From: Stomorhina lunata | Lineage: Eukaryota > Arthropoda > Insecta > Diptera > Rhiniidae | NCBI GenBank assembly: GCA_933228675.1 | Contig: OW121742.1 | Coordinates: forward strand, 18,652,877-18,716,876 | Length of the DNA: 64,000 nt | Direction: 5' to 3' | Shown here: piece by piece, positions 11,515 to 21,589 of the stretch | How positions within the stretch are numbered: position 1 is the stretch's first letter | Layout: each line of letters begins with the position of its first letter | The notes under the pieces: model-generated | The model's input: only the letters and a program-made list of their open reading frames with translations | What the model was told of the DNA's origin: nothing | Databases searched by the model: none | Program-made: the position numbers and the translations under genes

Positions 11515-14165
11515 TTAAGAAAAAATATTCGTTATTAAAATTTTTATAGAAAAATTTTTGTTATTAAAATGTTTATAGAAAAATTTTTATTTTTAATTTA
11601 ATTTTTAAAGAAAAATTTTCGTTGTAAAAATTTTTAGAGAAAAATTTTCGTTGTTAAAATTTTTAGAGAAAAATTTTCGTAGTTAAAATTTTTAGAAAAA
11701 ATTTTCGCTTTTTAAATTTTTTATTGAAAAATTATTGTTGTTTAAATTTTTTATTAAAAAATTTTCGTTGTTAAAATTTTTATAAAAAAATATTTATCAA
11801 AAATTTTCGTTGTTAATATTTTTATAGAAAAATTTTTGTTATTAAAATGTTTATAGAAAAATTTTTATATAAAAATTTTCGTTGTAAAAATGTTTATAGA
11901 AAAATTTTCGTCGTTAAAATTATTTTTAAAAAAATTTCGTTGTTAAAATTTTTAAAGTAAAATTTTGGCTATTATAAGTTTTATAGAAAAATCTTTAAAA
12001 TTTTTATAGAAAAATTTTCGTTGCTAAAATTTTTATAGAAAAATTTATATTTTTAAATTTTTTTTAGAAAAATTTTCGTTAAAATTTTTATGGAAAAATT
12101 TTTGTTGTTTCTATTTTAAAAGAAAAATTTTCGTTGTTAAAATTTTTATAGAAAAATTTTCGTTATAAAAATCTTTATAAAAAATTTTCATTGTAAAAAT
12201 GTTAAAAGAAAAATTTTCATTGTTAATATTTTAATAGAAAAATTTTCGTTGTTAAAATTTTAACAGAAAAATTTTCGTTGTTAAAATTTTTATAGAAAAT
12301 TTTTCGTTGTAAAATTTTTATTGAAAAATTTTTGTTTTTAAAATTTTTATAAAAAATATTCGTTGTTAAAATTTTTATAGAAAAATTTTCGTTGTTAAAA
12401 TTTTTATAAAAAAATTTTCGTTTCTAAAATTTTTATAGAAAAATTTTCGTTGTAAAAATTTTTATAGAAAAATTTTTGCTGTTAAAATTTTTAAAGAAAA
12501 ATTTTCTTTGTTAAAATTTTAAAATTTTCAAATTTTCGTTGGTAAAATTTTTAAAGACAAATTTTCGTTGGTAAAATTTTTATAGAAACATGTTCGTGGT
12601 AAAAATTTTAACCACGAACATTTTTCTATAAAAATTTTTCGTTGTTTAAATTTGTATAGAAAAATTTTCGTTTTTGAAATTTTTATACAAAAAATTTTTA
12701 TAGAAAAATTTTCGTTATTAAGATTTTTATAGAAAAAATTTTCGTTGTTAAAATTTTTAAAGAGAAAAATTTTGGTCTTCAAAATTTTTATTGAAAAATT
12801 TTCGTTGTTAAAACTTTTATAGAAAAATTTTTGTTCTTAAAAATTTTATAGAAAAATCATCGTCCTTAAAAATTTTTATCGAAAAATTTTCGTTGTTTAA
12901 ATTTGTATAGAAAAATTTTAGTTGTTAAAATTTTGATAGAAAATTTTTTGTTGTAAAATTTTTATAGAAAAATTTTTGTTGTTAAAATTTTTAAAGAAAA
13001 ATATTCGTTGTTAGAATTTTTATAGAAAAATTTTCGTTATTAAAATTTTGATAGAAAAATTTTCGTTGTTAACATTTTGATAGAAAAATTTTGGTCTTTG
13101 AAATTTTTATAGAAAAATTTTCGTTGTTAAAACTTTTATAGAAAAATTTTTGTTCTTAAAAATTTTATAGAAAAATAATCGTCCTTAAAATGTTTATCGA
13201 AAAATTTTCGTTGCTAAAATTTGTATAGAAAAATTTTAGTTGTTAAAATTTTTATAGAAAATTTTTCGTTGTAAAATTTTTATAGAAAAATTATTGTTGT
13301 TAAAATTTTTATAGAAAAATTTTCGTTGTTAAAATTTTTATAGAAAATTTTTGTTGTTAAAATTTTGATAGAAAAATTTTCGTTGTTAAATTTTAATAGA
13401 AAAATTTTCGTTGTTAAAATTTTTAAAGAAAAATTTTTGTTATTAAAACTTTTATAGACAAATTTTCGTTGTTAAAATTTTTATAGAAAAATTTTCGTTA
13501 TTAAAATTTTTATACAAAAATTTTTTAAGAAAAATTTTTGTTGTTAAAATTTTTATAGAAAAACTTTCGTTATTAAAATTTTTATAGAAAAATTTTCGTT
13601 GTAAAATTTTTTATTGAAAAATTTTCGTTGTTAAATTTTTAAAGAAAAATTTTCGTTGTTAAATTTTTATGGAAAAATTTTTGTTGTTAAATTTTTATAG
13701 AAAAATTTTCGTTGTTAAATTTTTACAGAAAAATTATCGTTGTTAAATTTTTATAGACAAATTTTCGTTGTTAAATTTTTATTGAAAAATTTTCGTTGTT
13801 AAATTTTTATTGAAAAATTTTCGTTGTTAAATTTTTAAAGAAATATTTTCGTTGTTAAATTTTTATAGAAAAATTTTCTTTGTTAAATTTTTACAGAAAA
13901 ATTTTCGTTGTTTAATTTTTACAGAAAAATTTCCGTTGTTAAATATTTATAGAAAAATTAAATTTTTATAAAAAATTTTCTTTGTTAAAAATTTAATAAT
14001 AATTTTCGTTGTTAAATTTTTATAGAAAAATTTTCGTTGTTAAATTTTTATAGAAAAATTTTCGTTGTTAAATTTTTATAGACAAATTTTCGTTGTTAAA
14101 ATGTTTCCATAAAAGTTTTAGTTGAGAAAATTTTTTTAAAAAATTATCGTTTTTAAAATTTTAAT
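11515..14165 (+). repeat. 28-29-bp minisatellite C (CGTTGTTAAA type)
   Basis: About 90 tandem units made of the shared core TTTTTATAGAAAAATTTTCG followed by TTGTTAAAA. The period is about 29 bp to 13.6 kb and about 28 bp (one A fewer) from 13,620 to 14,090. Units are diverged on the left and more uniform on the right. One local orientation flip occurs at 12,590-12,621. Orientation '+' is defined by CG reading 5' to 3' after the core. Frames through it are not genes. Confidence 0.96.
12581..12630. repeat. inverted repeat inside array C
   Basis: ATGTTCGTGGT (12,590-12,600) is followed by the 10-base loop AAAAATTTTA and ACCACGAACAT (12,611-12,621). Extended outward the arms reach 20 bp with one mismatch. 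The unit-private letters (CGTGGT) are themselves mirrored, so this is a local inversion of array units and not just the A/T palindrome every unit has. Confidence 0.85.
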
Positions 14166-15379
14166 AAAAAAGCTTATGAAATTTTTTTCAATATTGTTAT
14201 ACAACCGGTAATTTGTTTGTGTATAATTTTGTAATATTAACGAAATTTCTTCAATCTGACAAAATTTCTTTACTTTAACAAAACTTATTTGAAGAAATAC
14301 ACAATATTTTAATATTTGTCTAGTTTAAATGTAGGACACAAAAACTTAAACTTCACATTAAACTTCTGACATTTTAACTTAACATATTAGTTTTTTAACA
14401 TAAAAGTGTTTAATTTGTTAAAATAATCTCAGGATCTCTAATTCAAAAAAACCTTGATCCGCCAGACTAATATAAAAAATACAAAACACCAAAAATCTAA
14501 AATGATAAAACATAATTTAATATGACCAAAAAATCGCACTCATAAACCGAATATTCATACATAAAGTGGCCTATAACCACCACCGAGAGTCAATGCCAAA
14601 CCACCATCATAACATTTCCATAACTCCATTCATTCATTCATTCATTTGTTCAATTCATATGTTACTCTCCTGTATTTATTTAATATTAATAACAATTAAA
14701 TGTGTAACCTCTATTATTCTTATTTTTTATGTTTCCAGATATAAAATGTCCGATATGTAAATTTTTACAAAACATTAGTTTCAAAATGGACAAAATACGA
14801 AAATGAAATAGAGGCAACAAAAAAATCGCATAAAACAAAACTTTAACATAAACAAAAGACATTTACTGCCAACATCGAGATCATAAATTATCTTCAAATA
14901 TTGGATTTCAGACGTTTTTCGCTCGTACTGGCGGCTGCCATACGTGAAAAATAGACGTTAATATTATTTTGGACAATAATGAAAAATACGAAAATAAAAA
15001 CGAAGAGGGAAAACTGTGAAAAAGCCAAGAAAAGTCAAAATGTTAAAGCTCTAAATTGAAAAACAGAACAACAATGTTTTAAAAAACAAATGGACATTAG
15101 AAGGATATTCACTAGATACAATATCTAAAAATACAAAAATACAAACGGTTAGACAGACATAAGAAAGACTACACGTAAAGGAATACACTGGAAAAATATG
15201 TTAAATTGAATCATTTTGTAATCTCTTTTTAATACCAATTCAATGTCTATAGTTTCTTTATATTTACGAAAATTTCTTTAAATTTACAAAAATTTCTTTA
15301 ATATACCAAAATTTTAATTCAAAGACATGATATTAATGACATTAGTTTCTTAATTTTGGATTGAAAATTGATTTAATAC
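14166..15379. other. unique A+T-rich spacer, nothing recognised
   Basis: Contains an ATTC tetranucleotide run (about 14,625-14,645). A 64-residue frame at 14,566-14,760 shows no recognisable domain. Confidence 0.55.
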
Positions 15380-17645
15380 AAATAAGAAATTTTTGAAATT
15401 TTTTTTTTATTGAAATAAAATATTTTTGAAAAAACAATAAAAATAAGATATTTTCGAAAAAATTACAATAAAAATAAGAAATTTTTGAAAAATTTTCTAT
15501 AAAAATAAGAAATTTTTGAAAAATTTTCTATAAAAATAAGAAATTTTTGAAAAATTTCCTATCAAAATAGAAATCTTAGAAACATTTCCTATAAAAAAAA
15601 TTTAGAAAAATTTCTTTTAAAAATAATTTTTGAAAAATTTTCTATAAAAATAGGAAATTTTTGAAAAATTTCCTCTAAAAATAGGAAATTTTTGAAAATT
15701 TTCCTATAAAAATAAGAAATTTTTGAAAAATTTTCTATAAAAATAAGAATGTTTTGAAAAATTTCCTATAAAAATAAGAATGTTTTGAAAATTTTCCTAT
15801 AAAAATAAGATATTTTTGAAAAATTTTCTATAAAAATAAGAAATTTTTGAAAAATTTCCTATAACAATAAGAAATTTTTGAAAAATTTCCTATAAAAATA
15901 AGAATGTTTTGAAAAATTTCCCATAAAAATAAGAAATTTTTGAAAAGTTTCCTATAAAAATGAGAAATTTTTAAAAAATTTCTTATAAAAATAAGAAATT
16001 TTTGAAAAATTTTCCTATACAAATAAGAAATTTTTGAAAAATTTCCTATAAAAATAAGAAATTTTGTAAAAATTTCCTATAAAAATAAAAAAATTTTGAA
16101 AAATTTCCTATAAAAATAAGAAATTTTTGAAAAATTTCCTATAAAAATAAGAAATTTTTGAAAAATTTCCTATAAAAATAAGAAATTTTTGAAAAATTTC
16201 CTATAAAAATAAGAAATTTTTAAAAAATTTCCTATAAAAATAAGAAATTTTTCAAAAATTTCCTATAAAAATAAAAAAATTTTGATAATTTTCCTATAAA
16301 AATAAGAACTTTTTGAAAATTTTCTTATAAAAATAATAAATTTTGGAATAATTTCCTATAAAAATAAGAAATTTTTGAAAACTTTTCTATAAAAAAAAAG
16401 AAATTTTTAAAAATTTTCCTATAAATATAGAAAATTTTCGAAAAATTTCTTATAAGAATAATAAATTTTGGAATAATTTCCTATAAAAATAAGATATTTT
16501 TGAAAAATTTTCTCTAAAAATAAGAAATTTTTTAAAAATTTCCAATAAAAATAAACATTTTTTCAAAAAATTTTCTTTCAAAATAAGACTTTTTGAAAAT
16601 TTTCTATAAAGTAAGAAATTTTTGAAAAATTCCCTAAAAAAGTAAGAGATTTTTGAAAAATTTCCTATAATTTTTTTTTAATTTCCTAAAAAAAATAAGA
16701 AATTATAAAAAAAATAAGAAACAAGAACTTAATGAAAAGTTTTTGAAAAATTTCCTATAGAAATAAGAAATTTTTGAAAAATTTTCTATAAAAATAAAAA
16801 ATTTTTGAAAACTTTACTATAAAAATACGAAATTTTTGATAATTTTTTTACAAAAATAAGAAATTTTTGAAAAATTTTCTATAAAAATAGGAAATTTTTG
16901 AAAAATTTTCTATAAAAATAAAAAATTTTTTAAAAATTTCCTATAACAATAAGAAATTTTTTAAAAATTTCCTTTCAAATTACAAATTTTTTTAAAAATT
17001 TCCTGTAAAAATTTATATGTTTTTGAAAAATTTTCTATAAAATAAAAAGTTTTTGAAAAATTTTCTATAAACATAAAAAAAATTTTGAAAAATTTTCAAT
17101 AAAAATAAGAAATTTTTTTAAAATTTCCTACAAAAATAAGAAATTTTTGAAAAATTTCCTATAAAAATAAAGAATGTTTGAAAAATTTTCTTATAAAAAT
17201 TAGAATATTTTAAAAAATTTCCTGTGAAAATAAGAAATTTTGGAAAAATTTCCTATAAAAATTATAAATTTTTGGAAAATTTCCTATAAAAATATGAAAT
17301 AAAAAATTTTTGAAAAATTTACTATAAAAATAAGAAATTTTTGATAAATTTTTTACAAAAATAAGAAATTTTTGAAAAATTTCCAAAAAGAAATTTTTGA
17401 AAAGTTTTCTACAGAAATAGGAAATTTTTGAAAATTTTCCTATAGAGATAATAAATTTTTGAAAAATTTTCTATAAAAATAAAAAATTTTTTAAAAATTT
17501 CCTATAACAATAAGAAATTTTTTAAAAATTTCCTTCCAAATTAAAAAATTTTTTAAAAATTTCCTGTAAAAATTTATAAGTTTTTGAAAAATTTTCTATA
17601 AAATAAAAAGTTTTTGAAAAATTTTCTATAAACATAAAAAAAATT
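15380..17645 (+). repeat. 31-bp palindromic satellite, array A2 (left part)
   Basis: The same unit as array A1 (central G, A-rich spacer), often with AAGAAA in place of GGAAA, which weakens the palindrome. The right third is organised as a longer repeat of about 560 bp: the words around 17,041 recur at 17,602, and a third diverged copy follows the 869-bp insertion. The insertion lies in the second copy, so the first copy preserves the empty site at 17,075-17,100. Confidence 0.94.
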
Positions 17646-17847
17646 GAAAGAAATTAATTTTAGTTGAACCAGAATTTATGTTGATGGTCGTGGGTTCGAG
17701 TCGGGCTCAGGTTCATGTCATAAATTATTTTTTTTTTTTTTTTTTTTTTTTAATTTATGATTTTTAAATTAGATGAATAAATTTTAGGAATACTGAAAAA
17801 ACTATGTGACACTTAGCAGTGTGGAATGCTGCATTTTCTGTCCCGCT
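17642..17847 (-). repeat. terminal-repeat-like unit, copy 1
   Basis: About 206 bp, nearly identical to 18,219-18,430 apart from the T-run length (24 against 30). On the plus strand it opens AATTGAAAGAAATTAATTTT, carries a tRNA box-B-like GGTTCGAGTCG (17,693-17,703), then the T-run framed by TCATAAATTA and TAATTTATGA (exact 10-bp inverted arms). It ends in the GAAA half of the hammerhead. The bases after 17,847 supply the missing ribozyme strand only for this copy. Confidence 0.9.
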
Positions 17848-17874
17848 ACGGACTTCATCAGCACACTGTGTCAC
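17806..17874 (-). ncRNA. hammerhead ribozyme, type I, very short stem III
   Basis: On the minus strand the order is: stem I 5' strand GTGACAC-AGTGTG (17,874-17,862); core CTGATGA (17,861-17,855); stem II GTCC/GGAC (17,853-17,850 and 17,843-17,840) with loop GTAGCG; GAA (17,838-17,836); stem III AATG/CATT with loop CAG (17,835-17,825); C at 17,824 as the expected cleavage nucleotide; and stem I 3' strand CACACT-GCTAA-GTGTCAC (17,823-17,806). Stem I pairs as 6 bp, a five-base bulge, then 7 bp. All invariant core bases are present. The one departure is an A-A mismatch (17,854 and 17,839) where the first stem II pair is normally G-C. A 4-bp stem III with 3-base loop is typical of retroelement hammerheads, which often act as dimers. 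It would self-cleave element transcripts. Confidence 0.78.
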
Positions 17875-18016
17875 CAACTGTTAGATGCCAGTAGTTAAGA
17901 TCATCTATTTAACTGAATTCTTAAGCGAAATGGAAAACGAGAATTATATTAACACTCATTTCTATTTCACCTATGACCATATGATCGATTCAGTTAGACG
18001 AACTTATCCACCATAG

Positions 18017-18106
18017 TTTTTTCCTTTATGTTTTGTATTCCTATCCTTTATTAATCTACATTTACTTTGTACTTTAACCAACTATCAGCTGGTAATGAAG
18101 ACAAAG
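18017..18106 (+). repeat. 90-bp inverted arm, left
   Basis: Exact reverse complement of 18,431-18,520 over all 90 bases by reading. It begins TTTTTTCCTTTATG and ends GAAGACAAAG. The 324 bp between the arms includes the whole of copy 2. The identity implies a recent event, such as template switching or partial inversion during insertion. Confidence 0.92.
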
Positions 18107-18218
18107 ATTTTTGTTTTGACAAGTTTCTGTTTATTCTTTTACGTTAATGCAAATTTGAATTTAGTATCAACTTGAAAGAGTTAATGAAAACATGTAAATC
18201 GCGGTGCCCATGCAATTT

Positions 18219-18302
18219 AATTGAAAGAAATTAATTTTAGTTGAACCAGAATTTATGTTGATGGTCGTGGGTTCGAGTCGGGCTCAGGTTCATGTCATAA
18301 AT

Positions 18303-18340
<38 letters not shown>

Positions 18341-18430
18341 TGATTTTTAAATTAGATGAATAAATTTTAGGAATACTGAAAAAACTATGTGACACTTAGC
18401 AGTGTGGAATGCTGCATTTTCTGTCCCGCT
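18219..18430 (-). repeat. terminal-repeat-like unit, copy 2 (half hammerhead)
   Basis: A copy of 17,642-17,847 with a 30-base T-run and box-B-like GGTTCGAGTCG at 18,270-18,280. On the minus strand it keeps the 3' half of the hammerhead: GGGAC, GAAA, stem III, the cleavage site and stem I 3' strand (18,389-18,430). The catalytic CTGATGA strand has been replaced by the inverted arm at 18,431, leaving a broken ribozyme. Confidence 0.9.
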
Positions 18431-18520
18431 CTTTGTCTTCATTACCAGCTGATAGTTGGTTAAAGTACAAAGTAAATGTAGATTAATAAAGGATAGGAAT
18501 ACAAAACATAAAGGAAAAAA
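18431..18520 (-). repeat. 90-bp inverted arm, right (element end)
   Basis: Reverse complement of 18,017-18,106. It joins copy 2 exactly where copy 1 would continue into the hammerhead core, and its outer end meets the A-run of the right target duplication. The matching GAAG words on both sides of the junction may have served as microhomology. Confidence 0.92.
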
Positions 18521-19265
18521 ATTTTGAAAAATTTTCAATAAAAATAAGAAATTTTTTAAAAATTTCCTACAAAAATAAGAAATTTTTTAAAAATTTCCTA
18601 TAAAAATAAGGAATGTTTGAAAAATTTTCTTATAAAAATTAGAAATTTTTAAAAAAATTCCTGTGAAAATAAGATATTTTCGAAAAATTTCCTATAAAAA
18701 TTATAAATTTTTGGAAAATTTCCTATAAAAATAAGAAATAAAAAATTTTTGAAAAATTTACTAAAAAAATAAGAAATTTTTGAAAAGTTTTCTACAGAAA
18801 TAGGAAATTTTTAAAAATTTTCCTATAGAGATAATAAATTTTTTTAAAATTTCCTATTAAATTAAAAAAATTTTTAAAAATTTCCTGTAAAAATTTATAA
18901 GTTTTTGAAAAATTTTCTATAAAAAGTTTTTGAAAAATTTTCTACAAAAATAAAAAAAATTTGAAAAATTTTCAATAAAAATTAGACATTTTTTAAAAAT
19001 TCCTACAAAAATAAGAAATTTTTGAAAAATTTCCTGTAAAAATAAGAAATGTTTGAAAAATTTTCTTATAAAAATTAGAAATTTTTAAAAATTTCCTATA
19101 AAAATTATAAATTTTTGGAAAATTTCCTATAAAAATAAGATATTTCCTATAAACAAAAAAAATTTAAAAATAAAATAAAAATTTTTGAAAAATTTCCTAT
19201 AAAATTAAGAAATTTTTGAAAAATTTCCTACAAAAAATACAAAATTTTTTGAAAAATTTTAATAG
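18515..19265 (+). repeat. 31-bp palindromic satellite, array A2 (right part)
   Basis: Continuation of the array after the insertion, same orientation. 18,522-18,850 repeats the order of variant units seen at 17,083-17,460 ('caataaaaataag', 'ttataaaaattag', 'cctgtgaaaataag', 'acagaaatagg'), showing the longer-range duplication. It ends near 19,265. Confidence 0.93.
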
Positions 19266-20694
19266 AAATTAAGTTTTATGTATTTAGCCCCTTATTTCTC
19301 CCAGTGTCGCTTTAAGCCTTATTCACAGCCATGGCGTGCTAAATTCATTTAGAGGCCTTATTGTTTCTTTTTTTCCCAGTTTATTTAATACATTTTTAAC
19401 TATCGTTTTTTACACAGTTCCACTACTGTTTTATGTTCATTTTCCTCAGGTTTTTATTCCTCGTTTTCTGTTGCTATAATTTGTTGGTCTTGTATGTTCG
19501 TTAGTCATTTAATAAAAAGTATCATCAATAATATGTACGAAAATGAACATGTTCTTAATAGACTCGTGTTTGTGGTTAGACATGTGAATAACACCCCCCC
19601 CCGTGGACTAATTTTTTTGACTTTTAGTAGGAATTTTTAACTTTGAGCTGTTCTTTATGTTGTCTTCGTCTATTGTTTGTGGGTTTTAATTTTTTTTCGG
19701 TAAGTGTGGAAAATGCTAACATTAAATTTCAACACCCCCACCTCTTAAAGGTGAGAGATGGGAATTAAAGGAGTGAAATTTTGAATATTACTATAGAGAT
19801 AAAAAATATATATTATTGTCTTGTATTAAAGAAAATTTCTTCAAATTAGCAAATATTCTTCATATTTACAAATTTAGTGATATCAAGAAAGCTTATATAA
19901 CTAAAAATTTCAATATATTAACAACATTTTGATATCATTTACGAAATGCATAGCAAAAAGACAACTTGATTCTATAACTAAAAGTTTCCTCATATTAACA
20001 AAATTTCTTCAAATTCACAAGTAAGTAAATTCCTTAATATTTCCTTTGAGCAGTTTAACTCCAAGGAAATATTAAGGAATTTACTCCTTTAAAACTCTAA
20101 TCTAAAAAATGACCCTAACTTTTAATGAACTGTCTAACTGGCTACTTCCAACCTTGTGTTCAATTAGTTAATGAAAATTTTCCAATTTACTTTTTTTAGT
20201 CTTGTTTTATTATCCACCAAATGTTGAAAAATATTAACTCTAGTCTAGTAAAATGTCCTCCATTGACCATTTTACACTTTATTTTTCTAGGATTAGCGTG
20301 TTTTCAGACACTTTCTAGCCAATGTTATAGTTTTTTCGCTTAAATAATTTTCATTTAATCTCACAAATACAAGGTATTACTGGATTTTATGTCTAAGATT
20401 AATGTTTTTTGTTTAATAGGAAAAATGTTCTAATTTTCTGTTCATTATTTACCTTTAAATGTAGTTATCATTTATTTTCACATTGATTACGACAATTCTG
20501 AGATATCTTTTCACTTCATTTGTGTTTTTTTTTTGGTTCCGCCAATATACGAAAGCCTTTGAATTTCTTTGAAAACATGTTAGAAAGTTATTAGAAATAA
20601 TATTTAGATACAAATAAACGAGTAAAGTGTGGAAACAAGAAAAACTTTACACTAAGAATTTCTCACTAATAACTAAATTTTAAAAATTGGCTTA
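19266..20694. other. unique A+T-rich spacer, nothing recognised
   Basis: No tandem order and no supported gene. A C-run (about 19,597) and a short inverted pair 'ccttaatatttccttg' / 'caaggaaatattaagg' (about 20,031-20,076) are the only local structure noticed. Confidence 0.55.
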
Positions 20695-21580
20695 GTTTTC
20701 TAAAGGAAATTTTTAAAATTTTCCAAAAGAAATATTACTTAGTTTTTTAAAATAAATTGTTCCGAAATTTCTTATTTTTATGGGAAATTTTCCAAAAATT
20801 TCTTATTTTTATAGGAAATTTTCCAAAAATTTTTTATTTTTTAAGAAATTTTGTAAAAATTTCTTATTTTTATAGGAAATTTTCCAAAATGTTTTTATTT
20901 TTATAGGAAATTTAGCAAAATTTCTTAAATTTATAGGAAATTTTTCAAAAAATTTTCTATTTTAGTAGGAAATTTTTAAAAAATTTCTTATATTTTAAAA
21001 AAAAATTTAAAAAAAATTCTTATTTTCATAGGAAAATTTTCAATTTTTTTTTTATATATTTATAGGAAATTTCTTATTTTGATCAGAAATTTTTCAAAAA
21101 TTTCTTATTATTATAGAAAATTTTTCAAAAATTCCTTTTTTATACGATTTTTTTAGATTCTTATTTTAAAGCAAGTTTTACAAAAATTGCTCATTTTTCT
21201 TAGAAATTCTTAATTTTTATAGGAAATTTTTCAAAAATTTCTTATTTTTGTAAGAAATTTTTTAAAAATTTCTTATTTTTATAGGAAAATTTTCTTATTT
21301 TTAAAGGAAATTTTTCAAAAATAAATTATTTCAATAAGAAATTTTTTAAAAATTTCGCATTTTTTATGATATTTAAAAAAAAAATATTTTATAGGAAATT
21401 GTTCAAAAACTTTTTTTATTAGGAAATTTATTGAAAATTTCTTTTGATATGAATTTTCAAAAAATTCTAATTTTGATAGCAAATTTTTCAAAAACTTCTT
21501 ATTTGTTTAGGAAAGTTTTCTTTTCCATTTTAATAGGAAAATTTTCAAAAATTTCTTATTTTATAGAAATTTTACTCTTA
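20695..21580 (-). repeat. 31-bp palindromic satellite, array A3 (inverted, degenerate)
   Basis: Same family as A1 but reading as its reverse complement: central C (AAATTTTTCAAAAATTT) with T-rich spacer (TATTTTTATA). Strongly diverged, with many indels and AAGAAA/TTTCTT variants. It passes within about 20 bp into array D at 21,600, so two different repeat families adjoin directly. Confidence 0.9.
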
Positions 21581-21589
21581 AGAACTTCA

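Larger units (their letters stand above)
17646..18514 (-). mobile_element. 869-bp composite retroelement with hammerhead ribozyme, Penelope-like candidate
   Basis: The insertion is bounded by the 9-bp target duplication AAAAAAATT (17,637-17,645 and 18,515-18,523). The uninterrupted satellite copy at 17,075-17,100 shows the pre-insertion sequence. Inside are two direct copies of a ~205-bp unit (17,646-17,847 and 18,219-18,430), a 90-bp perfect inverted pair (18,017-18,106 and 18,431-18,520), and unique DNA. The minus strand of copy 1 plus its flank forms a hammerhead ribozyme. There is no reverse-transcriptase frame, so the copy is non-autonomous or truncated. Hammerheads with very short stem III inside direct terminal repeats are known from Penelope-like elements, which also often carry inverted terminal pieces. 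A hammerhead-bearing SINE or retrozyme is the alternative. Confidence 0.7.

Noticed and set aside
18389..18430. Second hammerhead ribozyme in copy 2
   Set aside because: Only the GAAA half is present. The adjoining sequence GTAATGAAGACAAAG does not supply CTGATGA or the stem I partner, so it is recorded as a broken half.
18347..18538. 63-codon minus-strand frame across the element end
   Set aside because: It crosses the inverted arm, the copy 2 boundary and the satellite. No domain is seen, and it is explained by the retroelement structure.
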